DNA of 64,000 bases from Limnanthes douglasii subsp. nivea (GCA_036936605.1 JAUPFV010000001.1:321124250-321188249); one strand, 5' to 3'; counted from the stretch's first letter, positions 11,760 through 25,230 are shown. Numbers and translations are program-made. Notes: generated from the letters alone by a model not told the origin.

Positions 11760-13640
11760 GTTTTTTTAAAGATTAAGACAAGAACACATTAATGGGCATT
11801 TGAAAGTTTGTGAGTTGTTGTGGGCGCTTGTCAAAACAAAAGATGTGTGTGTCTCACTATCACTGTTGATGTTTTTCGTTTTGTTGAAACATAAAACCAC
11901 TTATATCATATGTACCCTAATTACTCAGGTAAACCGCTTTATGCGTAGAAAAATGCGGTTTTTGCTATCGTTGTACTTTTTATTACCTAAAATAATGTCA
12001 TTAAATAAAAATAAAAAAAAAAGTAGAAGTTTTTTGTTTTTTGTTATTTAGGATCACTCTCATTATTTATTGTACCGCATAAACCTACAAGAAACGGTTT
12101 TATCAATTAATTTTTTTATAAATTAATTATAAAACTCTTTCAATTTTAAACCACACTTTTATTAAATCAGAAACTATCAAGTTTTGTAAATAAAACTTTG
12201 AATCCAAAACCTTAAAATACAAATAAAAAAATATAAAAAATTTATTGTTATTGCTTTTTAAGCTTTTTTTTCATTTGTAAAATTGAATATATGATCCACA
12301 CAAAATAAGCCTATTCAAACCACATTTGATTAAAGAGCTATAAATAGTATGATATTCTTTTTTATTAAAATAGCTTAGATATGTAAATTCGAATAATTGG
12401 TGAGAAACTAATGTTCATAGCGAATACAATACAAAAACTATTATACACGTGTTGCAAAGTGCCATTACGATTATTTAAAAAAAAATTGTATAATAAAATT
12501 GTGAAAGATTATTATTATGTTTGCAAAAATATAAAATTTCGCATGACGTTTATCTTTATATTTTTTAAATGTATTTTATGAGATTTAGTAACTCAGATGT
12601 TATGCACATTATACAAATACATTGTGTAGTTGATTTCCGCAACCAAGCAAAATTATAAACAATATATTTTCTAGTGTATTTATCCATTGTTTGCACATAT
12701 TATGCAAATCATCAAGACGCAGCCAAACCCACAACGGTATTACATCATTATGTTGACGAATACCTCTTGAATATCGTCAACACACAATAAATTATGCATA
12801 TTGTGCCATAAATTTTGCATATAATATTATGTTTACGTTCCATATTAACGATTTATGTATATTATATCGTCAAAACTCTTGAAAATTATTTTTCGTCATT
12901 CCAACCATTGGTACCTAAACTTTATATAGTTTTTGTGACATGCAAACTCTAAAAGTAGTCCTTAAACTTTGAATACTTGTATCTTTACAAATCAATTCTT
13001 AAAATTTATATTATATACTTAAGTGCCAATTTTAGAATTCTATCTTCCATAAAATTCATATTTGACCTGATATCTACAATATTACCTTCATAGAGCTTTG
13101 TTATCTATGAGTTTGATACATATTTATGTAATTAATTATTAACCATACCATTAGCGACAATAGTCAAATGCATAAATAAGCATATGACGATCCATCATAT
13201 TAGAGAAATTATAACAATCTCTCATTTAGATCTTCATATAATACTAAAGAATGTATTTACTTAATAAAGCTTTTATAATTCTATTATTAATTAGTAAACT
13301 AAACAATCTCGTACAGGATTAAAAATAAAAGACTAAAGATATCTTTATTGCATTAATATGCACAAATGAACACAATAGTAATCACATTAATCACATCATC
13401 ATCTACAATCATTTATGTAGATTTATTACGGTATATAGAATAGGTAATATGAAATATAATTACACATATTTATTCTTGATTGATAGAATTTAAGTGGAGA
13501 TCTACTTAATAAAAACAAGTCAATAAAACTTAAATAAACATAATAAGCTATATGTTTCCAACCAAACTTAAGTGTATAAAACCAAATAATAAACATATCT
13601 CGTGGCCTGTTACAAACTCTCACTAAAATCAATGATCTTG
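11760..13640. other. AT-rich intergenic DNA, no gene recognised
   Basis: Very AT-rich sequence upstream of the CDCA7-like gene with only short chance frames. The part nearest 13640 probably belongs to the copia relic (3' side) but has no readable protein or LTR that I could match. Confidence 0.6.
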
Positions 13641-14833
13641 TAAACAAAAAAACTCATCCTAATAGTGTTTTCTTGAAAACTTTAAGTATCAATGCTTTAG
13701 TAAAAAGAATCTTACAATGAAGTTTGTCCTGATGTGCTCTATGTTGATTTGGTAACTCAAGACTTTTTTTTACACATACATAAACTTAATATATATATAT
13801 ATATGCTTAAACTTGAATGTGCTCATGTTGTTGTTTGAATAATAGGTTATATAATTGTCTTTGCAATATAGCTCTAGGTATTTGGTATCCTTTTATCGCG
13901 ATAAAATTACGTAAACAACCACTTAAATCTGATCCATAGTATCTAATGAACTCTAGTTTTTTGGACTTCTTATATATCAATATGTATTATTTTATTCGTT
14001 GCAAATACTAGAGAACTCTTTTGACGATTTTCAATGGTTTATCCTCAGATCACTTATATTCCTTCCCAGCAACTTGGAAACATAGACAATGTATGGTCTT
14101 TTACAAACTTGAGCATATATCAGACTCTTAATTGTCGAAACAAATGAGATCTTTTATATTTTCTTAATCTTAAATTTTATATTTGGACATTGACTTATAC
14201 TTAATTTATCTCTTTTTACAACATAGGTATTCAATGGATTATTGATTGTTCTTTAATAATATTTTCACGTACTTTCTATATATGCATTTTATGATAATTC
14301 TAAGGTTTCACGGGAATGATCTCGATGAATCGAGATTCCTAATAAAAAAACCGCATCCCCAAGAGCTTATATATCAAATTTCTCTAACATTCTTATATGT
14401 ATAGTATGTAAACTTTCTTTATCCTTTGTGGCCAATATAGCTCATTAATATACATTACTAAAAATATAAACTTACTCCTATTAAAAGTTTTGATACCCAT
14501 TATCTTCAGTCGAGTTCATCTCAAAACCAAATGAGATTATTACTTCAAGGGCCTTATGGTACTTCTATCGAGAAGCATGTTCGAGCCCATATATAGATTT
14601 ATTAAGTTTGCATAATCTGTTTTGAATTACCAATTGCAAAGTTCTTATGATGCATCATATAAATATTTTCATCAATATCATCTCCACGTTAAGCCTAACA
14701 TTTTACCACAAAATCATATTTTGTGTCTCTACACATTACCATTGGAATCCAGATTAGTTTTGTAAATCCACTTATAACCAATTGACGTTTCTCCTTCACG
14801 TAATGAGACAAGATCCCAAACTATATTATCTTA
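13640..14833 (-). mobile_element. Ty1/copia reverse transcriptase-RNase H relic, left part (element D)
   Basis: The minus strand from 14825 leftwards translates, with many stops and frame jumps, into the copia RT order: VWDLVSLREGETSIGYKWIY, then KTNLDSNGNV, the NKSIYGLEHASR block (usually YGLKQASR), LLGISIHRDHSRET, then SLIYAQVCKRPYIVYVSKLL and a decayed RNase H end. It stops abruptly at the target duplication of element A (14829-14833). The rest of this element, including a primer-binding site, appears beyond 37365, so A inserted into it. It is the oldest layer of the nest and clearly dead. Confidence 0.75.
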
Positions 14834-15236
14834 TGATGAGTAGTAATGTATCATGTTATGATAATGTTCGCATGAGAGTATCTGTCATAACAATAGTTGT
14901 ATGATAGTGTTTTTAGTGAGATAAACAAATTAATTAGAGAGAGATACAAAGAGAATAAAGCTGTAATAATTGACTAATAATTGGACCCATTTCCCAAAAA
15001 AGGTGGTCCCTTATATAGTACAAGTGGTAAATCCTTAATTTACATATTTACCCCCTCTTATGTGGGTCTTTTCACCCCACATTTTACTAACTCTAACCAT
15101 GTATAGTAATTATTACATGTGACCCTCTTATCATTACATATTTGTCATATTTTATCTTCGATTCTTTATAACATCAAATCAATTCTTCTATTTATCTATT
15201 TTTGCTTATTCATCCCAATATTTTATCCACTTATCA
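14834..15236 (-). repeat. 3' LTR of element A
   Basis: In plus orientation it starts TGATGAGTAG and ends CCACTTATCA, and matches 36948-37360 along its length with substitutions and small indels. On the minus strand ACTATATAAGG supplies a TATA box near the middle. It lies downstream of the element in minus orientation and next to the purine-rich tract. Confidence 0.9.
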
Positions 15237-15250
15237 CTAGCCCCCAGTCC
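15237..15250 (-). promoter_or_regulatory. Polypurine tract of element A
   Basis: Minus strand GGACTGGGGGCTAG lies directly before the 3' LTR start (TGATAAG). It resembles the tract of element B (ACTAGGGGGCTAC before TGATAAT), and both occupy the expected plus-strand priming position. Confidence 0.7.
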
Positions 15251-15656
15251 TTGTGAAGATATTTGATCAAGGTATGACTCCTAAAAGCATATTCTTGTTC
15301 CTTATGAATCGCCTCAGATATTTTTCGCACAGGTTCTTCATTAGATTATTCTTCCGTTGATACTTCTTGGAGAACTCTTTCAGAAAGTCTCCTTGAACTA
15401 TTATACTATAGGCTCTTAACAATTTTAAGGTTACACATATTTTCCCACTATAGATAGATAAAGAGAGTTTTGGTTTAGAGAGAGAAACAACTTGTCCTAC
15501 TAAATATTTTCTTAGACCCTTCATGCCTAGGGAATCTGAAGGGCTTGAAAGATACAAACTTTGGGAGTGATTCAATATTGCAAACAAAGCTAAGAAAAGG
15601 AAGGTTGCCGGTATAGAAGAGGAAGACAAGTCTTTAGAAACTCTCAAAACAATATT

Positions 15657-18269
15657 TTATGCCCAGTGGCCTCCTCTCTAGAAACATTCCAACGTAGCAA
15701 GGACCTCAAGTAATAATATTTCATCTACTCCTCTTGCTATCCTACCCCTCGGTCAAACTTGTTCGAGGCGCGAAAAGGGTGATCTTGGTCTTTGCAAAAA
15801 AAAATACAAAACTTCTCCATTTTTTCCGATAGGCGAGAAACACCAAAATCCCAAAAATGCTAAACGAGATCGGTCTAAGAGAAAGAAATGTTGGAGGCCA
15901 GCTAAACAATCCATGAAGATAAAACTCATGTGTTATGTTCCTACTCTCTAGATCACACCACAAGGTACTCCTCGGACCACTCATGAGGTTACTCTTTTGA
16001 AACATTCCTCAAAAAATCTTTGAACATGAAAGGCTGTTGGTCTGCCCTTGACATTCATTCCAGAAATGCAAAAAGAAAAACTCTTAATTGATAAATCAGA
16101 TGATAATCAAAAGGAAGAAGGTATGATTCATGTTGAAGCTCAACCTATCCAAGCTATGCATATACCGATTCCTCCCATCGGATCTTCTGGACCGACTCAG
16201 GAATCTTCTCCTCTTGATATTATGACCAACTCTCATGTTCATCAAGAAGAAGCCTCCAAGAAGAAGAAAAACATGGGTCTTGTTGAATTACCTTTGAACA
16301 TAGAAGATTTTCTGAGAAATAATCTTCGTGGGGTTGAAGCCAAACATCTGTTAGCATTTCACAAGATAAAATACAAGTATTTTTACCCGTCTGAGGAGGT
16401 TAAATTGAGAGATCGATTGGGGATTCTATAGTTTATTATAATTTTGTATCCCGAGGTTAGAGAAACGCATTTGTACGTTCGAGATCATGAATTATTTGTC
16501 TACGCCGAGATTATGAATTGGGGTCTTCAACTTCCTCTTGATCATGCTCTAGTGAAATACTTTCATCTGATAAAGCTATGTCCGACCCAAGTCAGCCCCA
16601 ATATATGATTCACACTGATGGCTTGTAGCATGGCTTCCCGGATTGCTCAAATCGGGTTTTCTATGGAAGATCTTGTTGACTTTTGTGGCTAAAAATTCTC
16701 ATTTCCCCTTTTATTCACTATCTCTTTGGAGCAAATATAAGATTGTAAACGATCTTCTAATAACTGACAAAAAATAGAATCAAAGGTTCATTTTCATCTT
16801 TGGATTATGGGAGACCAACTTTGAGCATTTTGTTGAGATGTCCCATCAAATTACATTGAAGTGGACTAGTCGAGGTATTTATTTTTATTTGATTTATCTT
16901 ACTTACTCAAATCATTCACTATACTAAAAAATTCTTTGGGAACAACTTGAAAGGGATAACAAAACCTTTTGTGGACCATGTTCAATGAGCAAGTCGGATA
17001 TTCGCCCAGTTAAGCTATTGGGATGGCAGTACTTGGAACCATAAAATTCATAAATTCTTTACACCTTCAAACTTGTCCAAAATTCAGCTTTGGAGGATTG
17101 ATCCGACCTAGACAAAATCGATAAAAAAAAGCTTATGATTCCTTCCACAAAAATGCATTAAGTGATTGAAGTGTTTAAACAACCTTGTTTACCTCCTTAC
17201 TATGGTCAGGGCTCAGAGTTACCGGGACTCTAGAAAGGCCAAGGAAGAAGAGGATAATACTAATGGTGATGTTGGTTCATAAACAGAAGTTAAGAAATGA
17301 CAAAAGATTAATGTTGACCCTGAGATTGTAGTTGAGGTGAGAACTGTTGGGAAAGATGGTGTTCTGAGGCCATCAAAGAAAATTTCTACCAAATAAAAAG
17401 GCAAGAAGAAGATTGGTGGTGAGGAAGAGGATGACAACATAGTGGCTCTAAGTTTGCCTCCTATAAAAAAGGTTTTCGTTGTCGCTTCGGACTCTGTTGT
17501 AGAGTCTATTTCTTAAAGAAAAGATATCACTAACGAAGGGAATCAATAAGAACTTCCAGGGTATGTGGAACATGTTTCCACTGCATCAAGTTACTTTGAT
17601 GTTTATGAGAACGACTTCGTGGCGAATGAGATTAATAGGTTACTTCATACTGCTGCTCTCCTCGAAAGAGAAGCCAATCAGAAAGATCGTTATAAAAATG
17701 AAGTCATCCAAAAAAGAGCTTATGTGAAAAGATTAGAGGAAGAACTTGCCCATGAGAATAAAACTTTCGCCGAGTGTTTGGAGAAGATTGAAGCACTTAA
17801 AATCCAATTGACCAAGGAAAAAAGGAGTTCGACAATGAGTAGAAGTGATTTATCACTGAAGACATTGAAGGAATACCCTTATTGATGATCTATTTTATAT
17901 TTATAATGATACTAAAACACATTTTGAGAATGTTATCAAAGAGATTGAGAAACTTAATGCTGAGAAGGAATTTATTAAGAAAAGATCTTAGAATTACAAG
18001 AATATTGTCTTGAGGAGTATGCTACTGACTGTGTCTCCCGCTTAAAAAAGAGAGATGTAAATATCAAATTGACTTTTGTATTAGAAATGCATGAACGCTT
18101 TCCCAACTTAAAATTATGAAGTATTTGGGAGCGTGTCATAGAAAAATATCGTCTAGTGGGAGTTACCTTGGTAGATCAAGAATCAACCAGTGACTCAGAA
18201 GAGTCAAGTAGTTCTTCCTCCAGTAGTGGTTCGTCAGAGGACAGTCAAGAAGGTACCCCATTTGAGTAA
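15657..18269 (+). pseudogene. Antisense accessory ORF of element A (PF04195-like domain, coiled coil, acidic tail)
   Basis: This frame runs against element A. The clearest open parts are 16048-16431 and 17565-17885. After a Lys-rich stretch (SKKKKNMGLVELPL), a region at about 16300-16690 reads as a putative-gypsy-type-transposon (Transposase_28, PF04195-like) domain: FVYAEIMNWGLQLPLDHALV, then FHLIKLCPTQVSPNI, then ACSMASRIAQIGFSMEDLV. It aligns well with the element B counterpart (FFTKLFNWGL, PTQLTPNALYTLMSTIMASR). A possible splice donor follows at 16875 (CGAG|GTATTT), close to the donor position in B. The C-terminal part is a Lys/Glu-rich coiled coil (KRLEEELAHENKTFAE) and ends in a Ser/Glu tail just before the TAA at 18267-18269. 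Stops and frameshifts break it; the start is uncertain. Such accessory ORFs are known in Tat-type elements; their role is unknown. Confidence 0.65.
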
Positions 18270-18408
18270 GGTTGGGGTATATTACTTAGTTTTGTATTTT
18301 TAATATTTTTTGCATAAACCTTCTGAAAAGTCTGTGTGTTCTCATGATACATTATATATTGTAAAAGGTCTTAATGAAAAAATTCTTTAGTTACATCCAT
18401 TTCCTCAA

Positions 18409-18858
18409 ACTTTTTCGTATGAGAAATATTGTTAATCGTTAACTTTCATAAACAAAGATCTCCGAAGTTCTCAACCCAAACTTTTTCATATGAAAAAGGT
18501 CATTATGCTTATATTTTTATAAAAGATTTTCAACTTTTTCCTCCAAACTTTTTCATATGATAATATTATTATGCTTAAATTTGTATAAAATATTTCAAAC
18601 CTTCTCCTCCAAACGTTTTCATATGAAAATATTATTATGCTTAACTTTTATAAAAGATTTGCAGCTTTCTCCTCCAAACTTTTTCATATAAAAATATTAT
18701 TATGCTTAACTTTTCTACAAGATTTTCAACTTTCTCCTTTAAAAAATTTCATATAAAAATACTATTATACTTAAATTTTATAAATTATTTTTAGTTTTCT
18801 CCTCCAAACTTTTTCATATGAACATGTTATTATGCTTAAAGTTTTATAAAATATTTTT
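18409..18858. repeat. Tandem array of about 65 bp units in element A
   Basis: About seven units begin near 18409, 18481, 18548, 18614, 18679, 18744 and 18809 (spacings 72, 67, 66, 65, 65, 65). Each begins near CTTTTTCATATGA and ends near TCTCCTCCAAA. It sits between the antisense ORF stop and the integrase end, the slot where Retand-type elements carry tandem repeats. Confidence 0.9.
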
Positions 18859-19158
18859 AAATTGTAGACCAACATTTTTTTGGAAAACCATTCTGGTCTA
18901 AAAAGGTAAATATTGTAGACCAACATTCGTTGGAAGACCATTTTGATCCAAAAAGATAAAGATTGTAGACCAACATTCGTTGGAAGACCCCTCTGGTCTA
19001 AGAAGATAAGTATTATAGACCAACATTCGTTGGAAGACCCTTCTGGTCCAAAAAGATAAAGATTGTAAACCAACATTTGTTGGAAGACCCTTCCAACCCA
19101 AAAAGATAAAAATTATAGACCAAGATTCGTTTGAATACCCTTCAGATCCAAGAAGATA
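18859..19158. repeat. Second tandem array of about 50 bp units in element A
   Basis: Six units, spaced about 50 bp, share ATTGTAGACCAACATTCGTT followed by GGAAGACC and AAAAAGATAAA. It abuts the 65-bp array, so two unrelated repeats occupy the same interval. They create chance open frames on the minus strand that are not genes. Confidence 0.9.
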
Positions 19159-19329
19159 GTTGTTTTAAGATGAAAAATAAATATTATATATAAGTTGGCT
19201 ATGAGGGCACCTCATTAAAACCTTCTGGCACGACCAGGGTAGGAAATTGTATGTCACCGATACTTACAATTTTTTTTAAAAATATATACAAATTTAAAAA
19301 CTTACATATTTATTCCAAATACAATTTGA

Positions 19330-20400
19330 GGTGTTCAATATTTCATCGATGATGAAGATATTTTTCTTCTTTATCTTTGAGCCAATATGTAATCGGCTTT
19401 ACCTTCTTAGTTGTCGTATAAGGACCTTCCCAATTAGGCCCTAGCTTGCCAAACTTCTTTTCTTTCGTATGAAGAAATATTTTCCTCAACACCTCGTCTC
19501 CTCTTTAAATTTCCTTCGTTTCAACTTTGGAAGCGTACCGACTTCTCATCAAAGTTTGATAGTGTAGAAAATTCAATTGTGATTTTCTTTTATCAAAACT
19601 AACTCTATACATTTTCCTTTATCGTTGGTCTCTTCATAATACTCGTTAATTCAATATGAGTGGAATATTACTTTGGATGGTACAACTACATCCATCCCAT
19701 AAATAACGCAAACGGTTATTTGTGCGTAGATATCCGATAAGTAGTTATGTATGCCCACAAAACTTGTAAATAATCCGGCCATTTCCCAACTTTACCCTCC
19801 AAATTATTTCTTTACCCGTCAAGAATTGTTCTATTAATGGATTTAACTTGGCCATTTTCGTGTGGATAGAAAGGTGCCGAGAAGCATTGTTGAGTATCTT
19901 TAGCAAAACAAAAAGCTTTCATTTCTTTGTTGTCAAATTGTGGCCTATTTTCCATCGTCATTTTCCTTAAGAACCCCAAAATGACAACAAATATTGGAAA
20001 CAATGAATTTGATCACATCCTTAGCTTTTGTTTCAGCCAAGGGTTTTGCTTACACTCACTTAAAGAAAAATAGTCCACATCGATAATAATTGTATGTCGT
20101 CCTCCTGAGGCCATCGGTAATGGTTGGACCAGGTCAATGCCCCATCATAAAAATGGTAGTGGCTCAGAGATTGACTCAAGAGGCACTCATGACGTGAATT
20201 GTGTTAGCAAATTTTTGGCAAGTGTTACATCTTTGATCAAATTCTTTAGCATATGAGATTATTGAAGGCCAATAATATCCTGCCAGAAGAAATCTTCGTA
20301 TCAAATTTTTATGCCCACAGTTAGCAAACCCTTTGTCATCATGTAATTCTAACAATATCATTTGTGACTCATTTTCTTTGATGCATGAAGTAAGGGCCTG
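19330..20400 (-). pseudogene. Integrase of element A
   Basis: The minus strand gives the HHCC zinc-binding part at 20361-20176 (ELHDDKGFANCGHKNLIRRF, GYYWPSI, CNTCQKFANTIH). Next come core fragments (IDLVQPLP; then PQFDNKEMKAFC and CFSAPFYPHENGQVKSINRT at 20003-19812, the position of the catalytic glutamate segment GQ(V)E, here read as GQVK) and a decayed C-terminal part to about 19380. Multiple stops and frameshifts. It would insert element DNA into the genome if intact. Confidence 0.8.
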
Positions 20401-20579
20401 GTAAAAAAAAGTTCATATAAGATATCTCTGAGAGCCATATAACCATACACATTAAATTATATTATTTTGGCCATTACTTTGTCAACTAGGTAACACATCA
20501 TTTACCAAGAATTCTTTGATTTAACTCATCCAATATTTTGTTGTGCTTGTAAAAATTTGAAAAGCTTTAACTGACCATT

Positions 20580-21465
20580 CTGTTAACTCGAACCCCCTTT
20601 TTATTGAAGGATTTTCATGTGTAATAACGCAAAGATACTCCTTGGAATATGAAGCAGTAGCTAAAGAATCAGTCACAAAATTTTTACCTATATGCTTGCC
20701 TCGGATTAACCAGAGACATGATTATAAAAATTATGAGTCACTTATCGACCTCACGTTTTTGCCCCACAAATCTGAGCAAGTCTTAACCCTACCAAAGCAA
20801 CTGCATACTCTACCTCATTGTTTGATGCTTTAAACCCGAAGCGGATATCTTGATGCATAAAAATTCATTATGGATAAAGAAACTGCACCCCTGCCCCCAC
20901 ATCCTGATGCACTTGAACCCCAATCTGTTCGGACTGTCCACTATGACTCAAAACTTTCTCCATCAACCTTTATATCTGACCGTTCAGAATGAAATTCGAC
21001 TAAGAAATCTGCTTAGGCTTGCACTTTGATTGCAGTCCTATGTTCGAATTCAATATCAAGATATCCCAATTCAACTGACCACTTGGTCATTCTCCATGAT
21101 ACGCCAGGCCTTTGTAACATATTTTTCAGTGGAAAAGATGTTCGTACAGTGATTGAATGACCCTGAAAATAAGGTCCCATCTTTCGAGCAGCAGTTAGTA
21201 GCGTGATAGCCATTTTTCCTAACTTTAAATAGTGTTTATATGCATCCAAAAAACTCTTACTGATGTAGTACACTGGTCTTAAGCAGTTATCTTCTTCTCG
21301 AATCAAAACATCACTCATAGCATAATCTGATACCGTTATATAAACATACAACCTCTCATTTATATTTGGTTTTGTCAAGATTTCTGGTGAAGAAAGATAT
21401 TCTTTGATCCGATGAAACACCTCATAACATTCTTGGGTCCAGTCAAAACAAATTTCTTGTCTCAA
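20580..21465 (-). pseudogene. RNase H and second RNase H region of element A
   Basis: 21465-21013 is an open stretch with the RT connection (FDWTQECYEVFHRIKEYLSS) and the Ty3-type RNase H (VYITVSDYAM, RPVYYISKSFLD, MGPYFQGHSITV). Further left, at about 20990-20600, is a more broken region where the extra archaeal-type RNase H of Tat elements is expected, read less clearly. Confidence 0.75.
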
Positions 21466-21479
21466 TACTTGGAAAAAAG

Positions 21480-22780
21480 GAGCACACTTGTCGGATGATC
21501 GTGTTCAAGGCTGCCAATCTTCTTGTTACAATTTGTAATATTTTAATCGTTTAAGGTGGTGCCATAGTACTCAAAGCATTTAGTTGTACTGGATCAGCTT
21601 CTATCCCCCACTCACTAATTATGTACCCAAGAAACGTTTCGGATCGCACTCGGAATGTACATTTTTCTGTATTCAATTTCAAATTTATCTTTGTCAAGTT
21701 AACGAAAGTTTCTTCTAGATCTACCAAGTGGTTCTCATCCCTTGCACTTTTTACTAGCATATCATCAATATATAATTCAATATTTCTCCCAATCTGACTC
21801 ACAAAATCCTTGTTTACTAGGTGTTGATAGGTTGCTCCAACATTTTTCAACCTAAACGCCATTACCTTATAGTAATGTAGACATCTTCCAGTCATAAAAG
21901 TAGTACTTTCCTGATCTTTTGGATATGATTGTAACCGACATATGCATCCATGAAAGAAAACAATCAATTTCGTGAAGTAGAATCCACTAATTGATCTATT
22001 AGTGGAACCGAGAAGGGATCTTTTGGACACACCCTATTTAGATCAGTGAAATCTAGACATATTTGACATTTATCGTTCTTCTTCTTTACTAATATCGGAT
22101 TGGCAATCCATAAAGGATATTATGACTCATGTATTTGCCCGACCTTGGTCAAATGATCTACCTTAATTGCAATTGCCTCAAACTTTTCTTGGGAAAAATA
22201 TCTCCTCTTCTGGATGATCGGAGGAACATTACTTCAGACTGCTAGCTTATGTGAAATGATATCCGTGGGTACCCTTGTAACATCTTTTTTAAACCAATTA
22301 AACATGTGTAACTTAGTTGATAAAAACTAAATTAATTTTTCTCTTACCTCAGGAGATAACTTTGTGCCAATTTTTAAACTTGTACCCTAAGAGAAAACAT
22401 GATCCTCAAAACTTTAATATGAGATCATAAACCCATGGGTCTCCATCAGATCATCTGCGGGATCAGATCCCGAGGAAAACCCCACTGATTGTTATTTTTT
22501 CTTTGAGTTGTCCCCTTTAATTTGTTTTTGGGCCAAATTCATTCGATAACATTATCTTGCCATTTTTTGACTACTTCTAACATTTCCAACATTTTTTCCC
22601 ACAAAATACATCAAACATTGATGAACAGTTGATGCCATATCACCTTCCAAAGATTTCATTATAAGACATTGGACCGTTTACCACAATAAACAAAACTGCC
22701 AATACCTTTTCTAATGGTCCCCGCCCTAGTTCAACTCTCCTATCAAATTCTCTTACCACTTCATCCGCTACTCCAGTAAA
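21480..22780 (-). pseudogene. Reverse transcriptase of element A
   Basis: Minus-strand segments include LDFTDLNRVCPKDPF (about 22060), MTGRCLHYYKVMAFRLKNVG, and the catalytic YIDDMLVKS followed by FLGYIISEWGIEADPVQLNA (within 22030-21551). The YIDD box is intact, but frame changes upstream of 22030 and after 21551 stop it from being one polyprotein. Confidence 0.85.
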
Positions 22781-23083
22781 CTATACAATTTTCTGATCTG
22801 ACCGAATAATTTTTGGTTGATTCTTTATCTTGGTGTAAGTAGTCATGAACATAATGTTAGCTGAGCTACCAATATCAATTAAAACTCTCCGTATCTCATC
22901 CCCAACAATATTTGCTACAATAACTATCACATCTTCATGTGGACCAGCTACGTCCCTCATGTCATCGTTTTCAAAACAAAGTACTTGAGATTGATTATGT
23001 ATAAGTTTGGTGAAGCACCTACCTAAAATTTGAGTTTTTAGGCTAACAATGTGCCTCTTTCGAGAGTAATTTGATGTCCATAC
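22781..23083 (-). pseudogene. Protease of element A, cut by element B
   Basis: The minus strand reads LCFENDDMRDVAGPHEDVIV then RRVLIDIGSSANIMF. The aspartic protease active site is normally DTGSS; here it is DIGSS. The upstream part of the same reading resumes at 34547 after element B, showing where B inserted. Confidence 0.8.
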
Positions 23084-23410
23084 TGATAAGGGCATAAAAT
23101 GTCAAGATTATTAGGGGGCTCGATTGATAATGTAAAGATCTATAAGGCCCTATTTATAATGATAGGAAATGTAATATATAAGTGTAAATATGGAGGCTAA
23201 TATGTAATTAGAGTAAACATAACATGTGACAGTGGAGCCCACCACTGGCACTATATAAGGAATGATCCTTTTTGGGGAAAATGATACTTTCTAATCATTG
23301 GTACTTTATTTGACTACTTTTTATCTCTAAAACTTTGTACTTACTCACCTCACATTCCTCCACCATACACGTTATCCGATAGTCTACCCTAAATATTCTA
23401 AGATTTATCA
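23084..23410 (+). repeat. 5' LTR of element B
   Basis: Starts TGATAAGGGC and ends AGATTTATCA. It contains a TATA box (CACTATATAAGG near 23253) and matches the 3' LTR at 34216-34541 throughout. The next bases are the primer-binding site. Confidence 0.92.
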
Positions 23411-23430
23411 TTGGCGCCGTATGTGGGAAC
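23411..23430 (+). promoter_or_regulatory. Primer-binding site of element B
   Basis: TTGGCGCCGTATGTGGGAAC directly follows the 5' LTR. The TGGCGCCGT start is the usual form of tRNA-complementary primer sites in this part of Ty3/gypsy; the tRNA itself cannot be named with certainty. Confidence 0.8.
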
Positions 23431-23493
23431 GAGTGATACCCGAAGATCAGCTTTTCCAAAATATCGACCTTAGTAAAACTTAAAATTTGAGGA

Positions 23494-25230
23494 ATGAATA
23501 CGGAGGCTAGAAGGGAAAGGAAAAGAAGAGAGGCTCTAACAAGGAAATGAATTATTCAGAGGATCGGTGCTCTGAAGAGCGGCTTGGTGATTACGACCAG
23601 GGTAATCAGGGCCGAAGCAAATGGTCGACCCTAATCATGACCAAGAAACAACTGTTGGACGACATTGCTAAGCTAAACGCTGAGAAAAATGTGGATTTGG
23701 CTGAAAAGAAGTGTCGGCTCGATGGCTGAGGCGAACGCTCGTGCGAAGATGGAAAAAACACTAATCGCATTGTCGATCTATATGAAGCTGATTTTTACAA
23801 AGGCAGAACTCGAGTGCGGAAGCTCGACGAGGTTGCAAGGAAGAAGTCTGGATTCAGAGCCAAACATGGATATGAATATTCAACTGAGGAAGATATGTAT
23901 GAGTCTTCTTCCCCGGACCGAGATGACCGATGCATCAAGAAGAATTAAAAAATGATTAGGGAGCGAGAACTTTGAAGGCGTAAGTCACAACGAGCAAAGA
24001 TAGCCAAACCTTAAGGAGACAACGTCGACAAAGTGACTCCCACATCTGCGGAAAAAGAGGGCATAATCACAGTTAACCGGGAACAACAGAACATTCCACA
24101 GTTTTAATTCTTGTCAGGGAGTCAATGTTTTGGCTACAGGGTCGGAAGCCAATTTGCAAACCCACTTGAAGAGGGGCTATTTGCAAATCATGCAAAAGGG
24201 TTAGAAGGCAGAGTTTTTGAATTCAGACATAATTGGAGGTTGTTCCCCCTTTCAGATAAAATTTTGTCGGAATATCTCCTGAAGCGCTTTGATATCTCAA
24301 ATCTGGAAAAATACGATGGAAAGAAAGAGCCTGACAAGCACCTGGAAGCATTTAAAAACTTTATGTTAAGATTCGACAACGACGATAAGTTGATATGTCG
24401 AGCGTTTTCGATGATATTTAAAACCGAGCATCAAAATGGTACAATTGACTTCCGCAGGGATGCATTTAAAACTTTGGTATATTTTGGATGATGTTCAGAC
24501 AACAATTTGTAGGAAGTAAGAACTTCCGAGCCAACGGAGATACAATTGTGAATTGATGAAAAAAGGTCGGAGAAAGTCTGAAGGACTATACTCGATACTT
24601 TATAGATGCAAAGAATGATCTTGACTATTGCGATGAGAGTGTGGTATTGACTAGTTATAGATTGGGCTTGTTACCTGGTCCGATGAAACAAACAGTAACA
24701 AAAAAACAGGATTTTACTTTTTTGCCTTGTTAGCTCAGGTAGAAAAGAAGATCCTGATCGAAGAGACTGAAGCTTCATAATTAGTAGTGCAAATCCAGAA
24801 AATTGCGCAAGCTTCGGTGGTGACGTATCAGAAGGTTCCGCAAAAGACAGCTTCGGTTTCTCAGCCATAACCAATAACTACCGTGACACCAGTAGTACAA
24901 CAGTCAAACAGAAAAGAGTCGGGGAATCAGACACAGAGAGTACGAAATAATTATCAGGGAAATTCATATCGTCCCATATCGAATAAATGGGTTCGACCTG
25001 ATCACTATGCTGATTTAACCGAATATGTTGCGACTATCTTCAACAAGTTAAGGAAAAATGTGCACTTCCGGAAGCCGTTTCCGATCAGAACTCCCCGTGA
25101 GAGCCGAAACAATCTATACAATAGGTATCACGAGGACGTAAGCCATGACACCAAGGATTGCATTGCGCTAAAAAAAGAAGTGCAGGTGAAGATTGACAAT
25201 GGAAAATTGCTTGAATACGTGAAGAAATAA
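23494..25230 (+). pseudogene. gag of element B
   Basis: A first ATG at 23494 opens a short frame that is soon interrupted. The retrotransposon-gag core lies at 24111-24780 in shifting frames (LLKRFDISNLEKYDGKKEPD, FRANGDTIVN, ESLKDYTRYFIDAKNDLDYC, LTSYRLGLLPGPMKQ). The C-terminal part at 24883-25230 has RPDHYADLTEYVATIFNKL and YNRYHEDVSHDTKDC, where element A has YCKYHENIGYNTTDC, so one Cys of the knuckle-like motif is lost in B. It would form the capsid if intact; at least four lesions make it non-functional. Confidence 0.8.

Noticed and set aside
18771..19101. Two minus-strand frames with repeated FWTRRVFQRMLVYN-like units
   Set aside because: Translation of the 50-bp tandem array of element A in different frames, not a protein.
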